DNA from: DASUWK01 sp036378435 | GTDB lineage: Bacteria; Chloroflexota; Dormibacteria; Dormibacterales; Dormibacteraceae | Reading direction: 5' to 3' | NCBI GenBank assembly: GCA_036378435.1 | Contig: DASUWK010000009.1 | Span: 1-64,000 of the forward strand | Length of the DNA: 64,000 nt | Part shown: positions 8,801 through 16,679 of the stretch, in pieces | Layout: every line of letters starts with the position of its first letter | How positions within the stretch are numbered: the stretch's first letter is position 1 | Notes under the pieces: generated by a model | What the model was told of the DNA's origin: nothing | The model's input: only the letters and a program-made list of their open reading frames with translations | Database searches by the model: none | Translations under genes and position numbers: made by a program

Positions 8801-10210
8801 GCGCGAACCCACGTCCCCTTCGGTGCCTCGGAGCCGGCTCAGCGCTGGGGAGTGCCGGTCGCGCAGGTGGAGGCCGAGCTGGCCAAGCTGGCCGCGGCGG
8901 ACAGGCTGGTGGCCGGCGAGTTCCGTCCGGGGGGGCGGGGGCGCGAGTATTCCCATCCCGAAGTCCTGCGCTCGCTGCGCCGCCGCTCGCTCGCCGCGCT
9001 GCGGCGCGAGGTGGAGGCGGTGCCGCGCGACACGCTGGCGCGATTCCTGCCCGCCTGGCAGGGCGTCGGCGCGGCCGCGCCCGGGCTCGAGCGGCTGCTC
9101 GAGGTCGTGTTCCAGCTGCAGGGCCTGGCGCTCCCGGCGTCGGTGCTGGAACGCGACGTGCTGCCCGCCCGGGTGCGCGACTACTCGCCGCGCCTGCTCG
9201 ACGAGCTCGTCTCGATGGGCGAGGTCGTCTGGGCGGGGCAGGGCGCTCTGGGTCCAAGCGACGGCCGCGTTGCGCTCTACCTGCGCTCTGAGATCGAGCG
9301 GCTGCTGCCTGAGCCGGGCGGGGCGCCCGCCTCGGAGCTGCACTCGCGTCTGCGCGATCACCTGGAGCGCCGGGGCGCCAGCTTCTTCCGCGAGCTCCTG
9401 GCCGCGTCGGGCGAGAAGGACCAAGAAGTCGTTTTGGAGGCGCTCTGGGACCTCGTTTGGAGCGGCGAGGTGACCAACGACACCTACGGCCCGCTGCGCG
9501 GTCTCGGCCCGGTGAGCCGCCGTCCACGGCGGCCGCGCCTTTCCGGGCTGACGCCGCCGCGGGCGGCAGGCCGCTGGTCGCTGCTCGGCCACGGCTCGGC
9601 GGCGCCGACCGAGCGCTGGCATGCCCAGGCCGGCGCGCTCCTGCAGCGGCATGGCGTGCTGACGCGCGAGGCGGTGCTCGCCGAGGGCAGGCCGGGCGGC
9701 TTCGCCCAGCTGTACCCGGTCCTGCGCGCGATGGAGGAAGCCGGCCGCGTCAGGCGGGGCTACTTCGTCGGGGGGATGGGCGGATCGCAGTTCGCGCTGC
9801 CCGGGGCAGTCGACAGGCTGCGCTCGCTGCGCGATGCCGGCGGCGATGTGCTCTGTCTGGCCGCCACCGACCCGGCCCAGCCGTTCGGAGCTGTCCTGCC
9901 CTGGCCGGAAGGCGGGCGGATGGCGCGCCAACCCGGTGCCTACGTCGTGCTGGACGGCGGCTCGCTCGCCTGCTACCTGGAGCGCGGCGGCCGCACATTG
10001 CAGACGGCGGCGGAGCTGACGCCGCGCCACCTGCGGGTGCTGGCCGATGCGGCGCTGCGCGCCGGCAAGCTGGAGATCCAGATGGCCGACGGCCAGCCGG
10101 TGCACGAGTCGTCCCTGGCCGGGGCGCTTCGCGAGGTCGGTTTCGGAGCCAGCCCGAGGGGCATGGTGCTGTACCCGAAAGTGGCGGGGGCCGGCGGCCG
10201 CTCTGCCTGA
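5843..10210 (+). CDS. lhr: Large ATP-dependent helicase Lhr
   Basis: A 1455-residue superfamily 2 helicase, full length for bacterial Lhr (about 1500), translocating 3'-5' on DNA and implicated in DNA repair. Motif I is APTGSGKT (Lys50), motif II VDEIHAVAGDKRG (about residue 167) and motif III GLSATV. The second RecA domain has IVFVNSRRLAERL, ATSSLELGIDMG and LQRIGRAGHS. The C-terminal 800 residues include the Lhr-specific winged-helix and DUF-type region (GTIPDRGLYTVNL; QRWGVPVAQVEAELAKL). The ATG at 5843 gives a normal family N-terminus. Its TGA overlaps the start region of nei. The same lhr-nei adjacency is known from mycobacteria, which supports a shared repair role. Confidence 0.95.
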   Translation: MTSALDLFSEPTRAWFEAALGTPTDIQEKGWREVARGAHTLMAAPTGSGKTLAAFLWAIDRLAEESTPPPADRCRVLYISPLKALAVDIDRNLRAPLQGVAIERELRSLPPAPLRAAIRTGDTPAQERREIERHPPDVLITTPESLFLLLTSAARRVLKSVRWVIVDEIHAVAGDKRGAHLALSLERLAALTDRDPQRIGLSATVRPLDEVARFLGGDREVAIADAGRMRAVEVSVQVPVDDMADLAMGAEPLPSGPAAALAAPLEVRRSIWPALQQRLLELVLAHRSTIVFVNSRRLAERLAARLNELSGEDLVRAHHGSIAREQRLEIEDALKRGSLRGLVATSSLELGIDMGAVDLVVQVEAPPSVANGLQRIGRAGHSVGEVSRGVLLPKYRGDLLEAAAVTQRMLRAEIEAIRVPQNPIDVLAQHVVAMCALEEQAVGDVGRVVRRAHPFRRLGDRALASVLDMLSGRYPSTEFAELRPRLTWDRLNDRLKARPGAQRLAVTNAGTIPDRGLYTVNLLEDGKRVGELDEEMVFESRVGETFVLGASTWRIAEITQSQVLVTPAPGEPGKIAFWKGDTPARPAELGRSLGALVRELRGLAPDAAGQLLQDRCGLDEQAAVNLVAYLEDQAAATGAVPDDRTIVIERFRDEVGDWRVCLLTPYGGRVHAPWALALRARLGGRLGIDVRSMHADDGIVLQLPDVDDPPELDELLLDPQDMEELLRAELPGSALFAAAFRESAARALLLPRKQPGRRTPLWQQRQRGGELLQAASRHPDFPILAEAYRECMNDFFDLPALRDLLAGVRSHQVRVVAVDTERASPFAASLLFDYVGQYLYEGDQPLAERRAQALALDRELLQELLGEEELRELLDPEAMAELELDLQGLRPERWPRDVDEAHDVLARLGDLEAEELEARGLRAEWVDELRSARRALRVRIGRRERLIAVEDAAVYRDALGVALPPGLPAELLGPAIEPLEQLLTRWARTHVPFGASEPAQRWGVPVAQVEAELAKLAAADRLVAGEFRPGGRGREYSHPEVLRSLRRRSLAALRREVEAVPRDTLARFLPAWQGVGAAAPGLERLLEVVFQLQGLALPASVLERDVLPARVRDYSPRLLDELVSMGEVVWAGQGALGPSDGRVALYLRSEIERLLPEPGGAPASELHSRLRDHLERRGASFFRELLAASGEKDQEVVLEALWDLVWSGEVTNDTYGPLRGLGPVSRRPRRPRLSGLTPPRAAGRWSLLGHGSAAPTERWHAQAGALLQRHGVLTREAVLAEGRPGGFAQLYPVLRAMEEAGRVRRGYFVGGMGGSQFALPGAVDRLRSLRDAGGDVLCLAATDPAQPFGAVLPWPEGGRMARQPGAYVVLDGGSLACYLERGGRTLQTAAELTPRHLRVLADAALRAGKLEIQMADGQPVHESSLAGALREVGFGASPRGMVLYPKVAGAGGRSA

Positions 10211-10949
10211 GGGCGACACGATCGCGCTGACCGCCACCGCGTTGGAGCGCTGGCTGTCAGGCCAGGTGGTTCGTTCGGCGCGGCCCGCCAAGTTCAGTCG
10301 CGTCGCCGGCAGCCGCGTGGATGGAGTCGAGACCACCGGCAAGCACCTTTTCGTGCGCTTCGACTCCGGCCTGGCCCTGCACTCCCACCTGGGCATGAGC
10401 GGCTCGTGGCACCTCTACCGGCCGGGCGAGCGGTGGCGCATGCCCGAGCGGACGGCGTCGGTCGTGCTGGAGTTCGATGACGCGGTGGCGGTCTGCTTTC
10501 GGGCCTCGGTGTCCGAGCTCGTCCGCGGGCGATCCGGCGTCGAGCACCTTGGACCGGACGTCCTCGCACCTGACTTTGACGCGGCGCTGGCCGCGGCCCG
10601 CGCACGCGCCCTCGGCAGCGCGACGGTCGGCGAAGCGCTGCTCGACCAGCGCGCGGCGGCCGGCATCGGCAACGTGTACCGCTGCGAGGTCTTGTGGATG
10701 CACCAGCTATCGCCCTTCCGGCCGCTCGCGGACTGCGATGACGCAGTCCTGACTGCCCTCTTCGCATCATCGCGGGAGGTCATGAAGCACAACGCCGGCG
10801 GCTCGGCGGCTCGTGTCTTTCCGCATGGGCGCGCCGCTGTGCATGGCCGCGCCGGCAGGCCCTGTCCTCGCTGCGGAACGCTGGTGCAGGCACGGCGCCT
10901 GGGCGAGCAGGCGCGGCTCGCCTACTGGTGTCCCGGCTGTCAGCGGTAG
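10203..10949 (+). CDS. nei: Endonuclease VIII-like DNA glycosylase (Fpg/Nei family)
   Basis: Excises oxidised bases and nicks the abasic site. The 248-residue product starts (M)PEGDTIALTA: in this family Pro2 is the Schiff-base nucleophile and Glu3 the acid, so initiation must be at the codon just before Pro, here a CTG at 10203. The catalytic Lys is in TTGKHLFVRF, the core DNA-binding loop in DQRAAAGIGNVYRCE, and the C-terminal zinc finger reads CPRCG ... WCPGCQR. CTG is a rare start; no ATG, GTG or TTG lies near it in frame. The start lies inside the end of lhr (8-bp overlap including its TGA), so translation is probably coupled. Confidence 0.9.
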   Translation: MPEGDTIALTATALERWLSGQVVRSARPAKFSRVAGSRVDGVETTGKHLFVRFDSGLALHSHLGMSGSWHLYRPGERWRMPERTASVVLEFDDAVAVCFRASVSELVRGRSGVEHLGPDVLAPDFDAALAAARARALGSATVGEALLDQRAAAGIGNVYRCEVLWMHQLSPFRPLADCDDAVLTALFASSREVMKHNAGGSAARVFPHGRAAVHGRAGRPCPRCGTLVQARRLGEQARLAYWCPGCQR

Positions 10950-10961
10950 GATCGACCCAAG

Positions 10962-11129
10962 GTGGCCAAGCGAAAACCGCCCAAGCTCCCATATCGCCCA
11001 GAGGACACTTGGGAGACCAAGGCCCGGCAATTCGACAACCGCGTCGAAGGCTGGCTCTCCGACCTGGAGCGCTACGTGCTCAGGCGCTGGCCCAATCTCG
11101 CTCGGCGGCTGGGCATCGGGCCGCGCTAG
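10962..11129 (+). CDS. Small hypothetical protein (55 aa)
   Basis: A short frame from GTG at 10962 to TAG at 11127-11129, too small for most gene callers. The peptide begins MAKRKPPKLPYRPEDTWE and continues through KARQFDNRVEGWLSDLERYV to RRLGIGPR. It is basic, with one likely amphipathic helix, and shows the codon bias of its neighbours. It lies 12 bp after nei and 47 bp before tRNA-Pro. No separate ribosome binding site is evident. Function is unknown; its position suggests co-transcription with nei. Confidence 0.55.
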   Translation: MAKRKPPKLPYRPEDTWETKARQFDNRVEGWLSDLERYVLRRWPNLARRLGIGPR

Positions 11130-11176
11130 GCGCCGGCTCGAGCTTGGAGGCGGCCGGGTAAACTGGCCCCCTGGTT

Positions 11177-11253
11177 CGGGGAGTAGCGTAGCCCGGCAGC
11201 GCACTTGGCTGGGGGCCAAGGGGTCGCGGGTTCAAATCCCGCCTCCCCGACCA
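11177..11253 (+). tRNA. tRNA-Pro (anticodon GGG)
   Basis: A complete cloverleaf. Acceptor CGGGGAG pairs with CTCCCCG, anticodon stem CTTGG/CCAAG encloses loop CTGGGGG with anticodon GGG at 11211-11213, and the T arm contains GGTTCAAATCC. The 3' end ACCA is encoded in the DNA (11250-11253). It reads proline codons CCC and CCU. Confidence 0.97.
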
Positions 11254-11292
11254 AACCCGGCCCCGCCCCTCGCCGCTAAACTCTCCGCAACC

Positions 11293-12756
11293 TTGACCGG
11301 CGAGCTGCTGGCCGACTACCCGCAAAGCCGGTTCTACGACGAGCTGATCGGGGCCGACGGCGCCCCGCGAGCAGCCGGCGGGCGGCTGCACAAGCTGCTG
11401 ACCGGGTTGAGTGGCGCAGAGCTCAAAGAACGCCACGACGTCGCCCAGCGCAGCTTTCGCAACCACGGCATCACCTTCACCGTCTATCAGGACGACCGCG
11501 GGATCGAGAAGATCTTCCCGTTCGACCTGGTGCCGCGGGTCTTCACGGCGCGGACCTGGCAGAACCTCGAAGCCGGCCTCCGCCAGCGGGTGCAGGCGCT
11601 CAACCACTTCCTCGACGACGTCTACGGCGAGCGGCGGATCCTCCGCGACGGCGCGGTGCCCGCCGAGGTCGTCCTGTCCTCCAAGCTCTTCCGCCGCGAG
11701 CTCTGCGGCTTTCCGTTTCCGCATGGCCTGCACTGCCACGTCTCCGGCATCGACCTCGTACGGGACGGCCAGGGCGAGTTTCGAGTCCTCGAGGACAACC
11801 TGCGGACGCCGTCAGGCGTCTCCTACATGCTGGCGAACCGCCAGGTGCTGAAGCGCGTCTTTCCCGAGCTGTTTGCCGGCTACCGCGTGCGGCCGATCGA
11901 GAGCTACAGCCAGCAACTGCTGACCAACCTGATCTGGCTGGCCCGCGAGCGGGTCGACCACCCGGTGGTCGGAATCCTGACGCCGGGCATCTACAACGCG
12001 GCGTACTTCGAGCACGTCTACCTGGCCAAGCAGATGGGAGTCGAGCTCGTGGAGGGCTCCGATCTGCTGGTCGACCGCGACCGGGTCTTCATGCGCACTA
12101 CGGGTGGGCTGCAGCAGATCCACGTCCTCTACCGCCGCATCGACGACGAGTGGCTCGACCCGCTGCACGGCCGGCACGACTCGATCCTGGGCACGCCGGG
12201 GCTGCTGAACGCCTACCGCGCGGGCGGGATCATCATCGCCAACGCACCCGGCAATGGGGTGGCCGACGACAAGGCTGTCTACCCCTACGTGCCGGCGATG
12301 ATCCGCTACTACCTCGGTGAGGAGCCGATCCTGCCCAACGTCCAGACCTATGTCTGCGCGGTTGAGAAGGACCGCCGCTACGTCCTCGAACACCTGCCCG
12401 ACCTCGTCATCAAGAGCGTCGGCGAGTCGGGAGGCTACGGCATGCTCATCGGCCCTACGGCCAGCCGTTCGGACCTGGAACGAGTTCGCGGCCGCATCCA
12501 AGCCGACCCTCGTGGTTACATCGCCCAGCCGGTGGTCGACATCTCGGTGCAGCCGACCTTCGACGGCCGCGCTCTCTCTCCGCGCCATCAAGACCTCAGG
12601 CCCTTCGTGCTGATGGGCGAGCGCATCACGGTGACACCCGGCGGCCTTACGAGGGTGGCGCTTCGCCCCGGTTCGCTGGTCGTCAACAGCTCGCAGGGTG
12701 GCGGCAGCCGCGACACCTGGGTGCTGGCCGCCGAGGGCGAGGAGGCCGAAAGCTGA
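11293..12756 (+). CDS. Circularly permuted ATP-grasp family protein
   Basis: A 487-residue member of the circularly permuted ATP-grasp family (DUF404/407), predicted to form amide or peptide bonds. Visible family blocks include FPFDLVPRVFTARTWQNLEA, YGERRILRDG, FRVLEDNLRTPSGVSYML, ANAPGNGVADDKAVYPYVP and LVIKSVGESGGYGM, the last carrying the nucleotide-binding Lys and Gly-rich loop. A TTG at 11293 is taken as start because the frame further upstream passes through the tRNA. It leads an operon with an alpha-E protein and a transglutaminase, a triad known in many bacteria and thought to synthesise or process a peptide tag. The substrate is unknown. Confidence 0.85.
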   Translation: MTGELLADYPQSRFYDELIGADGAPRAAGGRLHKLLTGLSGAELKERHDVAQRSFRNHGITFTVYQDDRGIEKIFPFDLVPRVFTARTWQNLEAGLRQRVQALNHFLDDVYGERRILRDGAVPAEVVLSSKLFRRELCGFPFPHGLHCHVSGIDLVRDGQGEFRVLEDNLRTPSGVSYMLANRQVLKRVFPELFAGYRVRPIESYSQQLLTNLIWLARERVDHPVVGILTPGIYNAAYFEHVYLAKQMGVELVEGSDLLVDRDRVFMRTTGGLQQIHVLYRRIDDEWLDPLHGRHDSILGTPGLLNAYRAGGIIIANAPGNGVADDKAVYPYVPAMIRYYLGEEPILPNVQTYVCAVEKDRRYVLEHLPDLVIKSVGESGGYGMLIGPTASRSDLERVRGRIQADPRGYIAQPVVDISVQPTFDGRALSPRHQDLRPFVLMGERITVTPGGLTRVALRPGSLVVNSSQGGGSRDTWVLAAEGEEAES

Positions 12757-12769
12757 GGCCCGCGACCGC

Positions 12770-13702
12770 ATGATGCTGTCCCGGGTGGCGGGCTCCCTGT
12801 ACCGGCTCGGTGGGCTGGTCGAACGTGCGGACCATGTCGCTCGCGTGGTCGACGTCCACGTCGGCCTCGCCCTCGACCGCGGTCGCAACCTCGATGCGGC
12901 GTTCTGGCCCGATCTGCAGCGCGCCCTCGCGCTGGCAGGCGCCGGCGACGCGGACGCACACGGCACGATGCTCGCGGCTCGAACCGAGGTGAGCGTCGCT
13001 GTCCAGGCGGCCCGCCGCGAGGCGATGTCGGTCCGGCCCTCGCTGTCGAGCGAGGTCTACGAGGGAGTCAACGACCTGCAGTGGGTCCTGGAAGACGCGG
13101 GCGAGAACTTCCACGAGTTCGCGGCTAGGATCCAGCGCGGCGTCGCACTCCTACACGGGCTGACCGAGGAGTCGATGTCCCACGACGAGGCGTGGGAGTT
13201 CCTACGCCTGGGTCAGCGCCTGGCGCGCGCGCGCTCCGTCGTGCCCCTGGTCACCGACAAGCTGCGCCGGCTCGCCGGCACCGACGACGCCGTGGCCTGG
13301 GCCGGCGTGCTTCGCTCCTGCAGCGCCTTCGAGGCCTATCGATGGCGCTTCTCGGCCGCGGTCACGGCAGCTGGCGTGGCCCAGTTCCTGCTGCTGGATC
13401 GGACGCTGCCGCGTTCTGCGCGGCACGCGGTCACCGAGGCGCTCGCGGGCGTGAAGCGCATCGACGGTCCCGGCGAGGCCAAGGTTCCGCACCGGGTGTT
13501 GGGCCGCCTTGCGAGCCTGCTCGAGTACACGGTGGCTGAGGACGTCGTCGTCGATCCCATCGGCTTCGCCACTGCCTACGGCGAGATAGCGCTCCACCTC
13601 GAGGACGCGCTCACCGCGACCTACTTCCGACCCACCCGTCTGCCGGATGAGCGCGCACTGGTGACGCCGCCGATCTGGACCTCGCAGTCCCAGCAGCAGT
13701 GA
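12770..13702 (+). CDS. Alpha-E domain protein
   Basis: A 310-residue, almost wholly helical protein of the alpha-E family (DUF403). It opens MMLSRVAGSLYRLGGLVERA, the family's characteristic start with the conserved Glu-Arg pair, and later has SSEVYEGVNDLQWVLEDA and FEAYRWRF. Alpha-E proteins are found next to circularly permuted ATP-grasp enzymes and transglutaminases; their chemical role is not established. The gene starts 13 bp after the ATP-grasp stop and its TGA overlaps the transglutaminase GTG, so the three are one operon. Confidence 0.85.
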   Translation: MMLSRVAGSLYRLGGLVERADHVARVVDVHVGLALDRGRNLDAAFWPDLQRALALAGAGDADAHGTMLAARTEVSVAVQAARREAMSVRPSLSSEVYEGVNDLQWVLEDAGENFHEFAARIQRGVALLHGLTEESMSHDEAWEFLRLGQRLARARSVVPLVTDKLRRLAGTDDAVAWAGVLRSCSAFEAYRWRFSAAVTAAGVAQFLLLDRTLPRSARHAVTEALAGVKRIDGPGEAKVPHRVLGRLASLLEYTVAEDVVVDPIGFATAYGEIALHLEDALTATYFRPTRLPDERALVTPPIWTSQSQQQ

Positions 13703-14493
13703 GGCTCGCCGTCCGGCATCACACGCGGCTCACCTACGAGCGTCCCATCGCCGAGACGCACATGGAGCTGCGGCTCCGGCCGCGGCCCGGGGCGGGCCAG
13801 GTGGTCGAGTCGTACCGGCTCCGCGTCGAGCCCGACTCCGAGATCCGCGACTACACCGACGCCTTCGCCAACCGTGTCGACTACTTCAACCACCTGGCGC
13901 CCCACGACCACGTGGACGTCACGAGCGACTCTGTTGTGGTCACAGCCGCCGGCGTCGCCGATCCCGATGGAACCGACTTCCCCAGCGACTACCTCCAGTT
14001 CCGCGGGCCTGTCCAAGAGGTCGCCGGCGTGCGTCGCCTCGCTCGCGGGGTGAAGGGAGACTCGGTCGAGGCGCGGCTCGACAACCTGGCGGTCCAGATC
14101 AACGCCAAGTTCGAGTACCGGCCCCAGACGACGCATGTCTACACCGCCGTGGAGGAGGTCATCAAGGCCGGCACCGGCGTCTGCCAAGACTTCGCGCACC
14201 TGTTCGTCGCGGTGGCCCGCTCGCTCGGCCTGCCGGCACGCTACGTCAGCGGCTACATCCACGGCGGCGCCGGGCACCAGGGCGCCGGTGCATCGCACGC
14301 GTGGGCCGAGGCGCTGGTGCCCGGTCTCGGCTGGGTCGGCTACGACCCGACCAACCCGATCCGGACTTCTGAGCACCACGTGCGCGTTGCCGTGGGCCGG
14401 GACTACCAGGACGTCGCCCCGACGCGCGGCACCTACCTCGGCGCCGCCGAGGAGGTGATGACGGTAGAGGTGACCACCCGCGTGGCGGACTAG
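13699..14493 (+). CDS. Transglutaminase-like cysteine protease family protein
   Basis: A 264-residue protein with an N-terminal beta-rich domain (VRHHTRLTYERPIAETHMEL) and a C-terminal transglutaminase-like core. The catalytic triad is visible: Cys in GTGVCQDFAHLFV, His in GASHAWAEALVPG and Asp in VGYDPTNP. Bacterial members usually act as proteases or peptidases rather than cross-linkers. Third gene of the ATP-grasp/alpha-E/transglutaminase operon, starting at GTG 13699 in a GTGA overlap. It ends 10 bp from the convergent transporter permease gene. Confidence 0.87.
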   Translation: MRLAVRHHTRLTYERPIAETHMELRLRPRPGAGQVVESYRLRVEPDSEIRDYTDAFANRVDYFNHLAPHDHVDVTSDSVVVTAAGVADPDGTDFPSDYLQFRGPVQEVAGVRRLARGVKGDSVEARLDNLAVQINAKFEYRPQTTHVYTAVEEVIKAGTGVCQDFAHLFVAVARSLGLPARYVSGYIHGGAGHQGAGASHAWAEALVPGLGWVGYDPTNPIRTSEHHVRVAVGRDYQDVAPTRGTYLGAAEEVMTVEVTTRVAD

Positions 14494-14502
14494 CCCGTCA
14501 GC

Positions 14503-15840
14503 TCAGGCGGTGGCGCCCCGCGGGCCGGAGGTGCCCGCCCCGCGCCGTGACAGCGCGTCGATGAGGACCGCGGCGAGCAGCACGAGGCCGGTCACGATGA
14601 ACTCCCACTCCACAGACAGGCCCAGCAGGTACATGCCGTTGTAGATGCCGCCGATCACCAGCCCCCCCAGGAGCCCGTGGATGACCTTCCCGCGGCCGCC
14701 AAACAGGCTCGTGCCGCCGATGACCGCGGCGGCCACCGCATAGAGGACCAGCTGGCCGCCGTCGACGTTGTTCGACATACCGCCGAGGTACGACGCGTAG
14801 AGCAGGCCGCCGATGCCCGCCGTGACCGAGCAAAGCACGAAGGCGATCGTGCGCACGCCGGCCAGGTCGATGCCGGCGCGGCGCGCAGCCTCCGCGTTGC
14901 CGCCGATGGCGTAGACGTAGCGGCCGTACTTGGTCCGCTGTAGCAGCAGCGTCCAGGCGGCGAAGATCGCGAGCACGATCACGATCACCCAGGGCACTCC
15001 CTCCAACACACCGTTGTTCGCCCGGTTCACGTTGCAGATCGCGACCACGACGACGCCGGTCACGGCGATCGCCGCGATCTTGATGAGGGTGAGGCCTGGC
15101 GGCGGCGCGACAAGCCCGCTGCGGCGCCGTGAGCTGTCGCGGCGCCAGAACCAAAGGCCCAGCAGGCCCACGACGATCGCCATGCCGATCCAGCTGACGA
15201 CCGGGTCGATCGTGCCCCACATCAGGTTGTAGATCGTCTGCAAGTTGCCGTTCGATCCCGAGAGGCTCGGGTAGCCGGAGAAGGGACCGAGCAGCAGGAT
15301 CTGCAGCATCACGCCGCGGAGGATGAGGAACCCGGCGAGCGTCACCACGAAGGAGGGGACTCCCAACCGGCTCACGATGGTGCCCTGGATCGCACCCACC
15401 GCAGCGCAGGCCAGCAAGCCGGCCGGGATGGCGGCCCACCAGGACCAGTGCGTGGTGACGGGCTGCACCAGCTGGACGGTGATCGCCGCGCCGACCGCGG
15501 CGGTGAAGCCAACCGAGAGGTCGATCTCGCCGAGCAGGAGAGCGAAGCCCATCGCCATCGCCAGCACCATGAAGACGGCGCTCTGCTGGAAAAGGTTGAC
15601 CAGGTTGGAGGGCGACGCGAAGACGTGGTTCGGGCTGATCGCCTGGAAAACGAGGGCGATCAGCAGGAGTCCGACGACGACCGGCAGCACTCCGCTGTCG
15701 CCGCCGCGGACCCGCGCGACGTAACCGCGGACGTATTCGCCCAACGAGTTTGCGACGAGCTCGGGCGGGACCTCGATCTCGCTCGCTTTGACCGCGGCGG
15801 TGGGGTCCTCGACCTGGTCGGCGGCTTCGGTGGCGCTCAC
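14503..15840 (-). CDS. xylH: XylH-type sugar ABC transporter permease
   Basis: A 445-residue permease of the ribose/xylose (BPD_transp_2) class. It has an N-terminal cytoplasmic extension of about 45 residues, then many hydrophobic helices. Family marks are MGFALLLGEIDLSVG (about residues 100-115), VVTLAGFLILRGV and YAIGGNAEAARRAGI, the conserved EAA-like loop. It is longer than typical permeases of the class, partly through an Arg-rich loop near residue 235. It starts with GTG in a GTGA overlap with the ATPase gene. Pentose specificity is inferred from the binding protein. Confidence 0.87.
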   Translation of the reverse strand: MSATEAADQVEDPTAAVKASEIEVPPELVANSLGEYVRGYVARVRGGDSGVLPVVVGLLLIALVFQAISPNHVFASPSNLVNLFQQSAVFMVLAMAMGFALLLGEIDLSVGFTAAVGAAITVQLVQPVTTHWSWWAAIPAGLLACAAVGAIQGTIVSRLGVPSFVVTLAGFLILRGVMLQILLLGPFSGYPSLSGSNGNLQTIYNLMWGTIDPVVSWIGMAIVVGLLGLWFWRRDSSRRRSGLVAPPPGLTLIKIAAIAVTGVVVVAICNVNRANNGVLEGVPWVIVIVLAIFAAWTLLLQRTKYGRYVYAIGGNAEAARRAGIDLAGVRTIAFVLCSVTAGIGGLLYASYLGGMSNNVDGGQLVLYAVAAAVIGGTSLFGGRGKVIHGLLGGLVIGGIYNGMYLLGLSVEWEFIVTGLVLLAAVLIDALSRRGAGTSGPRGATA

Positions 15841-16610
15841 TGCGTGTCACCCGTCGCGGCGGCGCGACTCGAGCTGCCGCTCGTCATGTAGTCGACCACC
15901 CGCTGGCGGTCGAACTCGCCGGCCGGCCCCTGGGCGACCATCCGGCCGAGGTAGAGCACCGCGATCCGGTCGGCGACCTCGAAAACGTCGTTGAGGTTGT
16001 GCGAGATGACCATGACGGCCAGCCCGTGGTCGCGCAAGCGCGTGATCAGGTCGAGCACCATCCGCGTCTGCACGACGCCCAGGGCGGCCGTGGGCTCGTC
16101 GAGCATCACCAGCTTCGAGTTCCACATCACCGCTCGGGCCACGGCGACCGACTGGCGCTGGCCACCCGAGAGCGAGGCCACGGGCTGCCGGATCGAGCGC
16201 ACGGTCGTGACGCGCAGGCTCGACAGGGTCTCCGCCGCGGCGCGCTCCATGCTGTCCTCGTCCAGCAGGACACCGTTCTGGACGCGCTCGCGGCCCAGAA
16301 ACATGTTCTGGACGATGTCCAGGTTGTCCGCCAGGGCAAGGTCCTGGTAGACCGTCTCGATTCCGAGCGCCGCCGCATCCCGGGGCGTCCGGAGGTGGAC
16401 GGGCTCGCCCTGCCAGGAGATCTGGCCGTGCTCGGGGGCATGGATGCCCGCGATGCACTTCGTGAGGACCGACTTGCCGGCGCCGTTGTCGCCGCAGAGG
16501 GCGGTGACCTGACCGGCCGGGAGGTCGAAGTCCACGTCGTAGAGGGCCTGGACGGGCCCGAAGTGCTTCGAGAGGCCGCGGACCTCCAGCAGATTGCCGC
16601 CCTCGCTCAC
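15837..16610 (-). CDS. xylG: Sugar ABC transporter ATP-binding protein (single domain)
   Basis: Powers sugar uptake. The 257-residue protein has Walker A GDNGAGKS, the Q-loop region YQDLALADNLDIVQNMFLGR, signature LSGGQRQ, Walker B KLVMLDEPTAALG and the switch His in VISHNLNDV. Classical XylG/RbsA proteins have two tandem ATPase domains (about 500 residues); this one has a single domain and presumably works as a homodimer. GTG at 16610 is used because an ATG 5 nt upstream is followed at once by a stop in its own frame. It lies between xylF and xylH in one operon. Confidence 0.88.
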   Translation of the reverse strand: MSEGGNLLEVRGLSKHFGPVQALYDVDFDLPAGQVTALCGDNGAGKSVLTKCIAGIHAPEHGQISWQGEPVHLRTPRDAAALGIETVYQDLALADNLDIVQNMFLGRERVQNGVLLDEDSMERAAAETLSSLRVTTVRSIRQPVASLSGGQRQSVAVARAVMWNSKLVMLDEPTAALGVVQTRMVLDLITRLRDHGLAVMVISHNLNDVFEVADRIAVLYLGRMVAQGPAGEFDRQRVVDYMTSGSSSRAAATGDTQ

Positions 16611-16636
16611 GTCATGACCCTCGCTTGAGAGATGAT

Positions 16637-16665
16637 GCGCCGCCGCGCGCAGGGCGCGGCGGCGC
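16637..16665 (-). other. GC-rich hairpin between xylF and xylG
   Basis: A perfect 11-bp inverted repeat, GCGCCGCCGCG (16637-16647) and CGCGGCGGCGC (16655-16665), with a 7-nt loop, in the 69-bp gap after the binding-protein gene. There is no T-run, so it is more likely an mRNA-stabilising or attenuating structure that keeps binding-protein mRNA in excess than a full terminator. Confidence 0.6.
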
Positions 16666-16679
16666 GATTTCCGTGCTTG

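Noticed and set aside
7616..10396. Long open frame (over 900 codons) antisense to lhr
   Set aside because: It is rich in Arg, Gln and Pro, has no motif, and mirrors the high-GC codon pattern of lhr. Such shadows accompany nearly every gene in this window.
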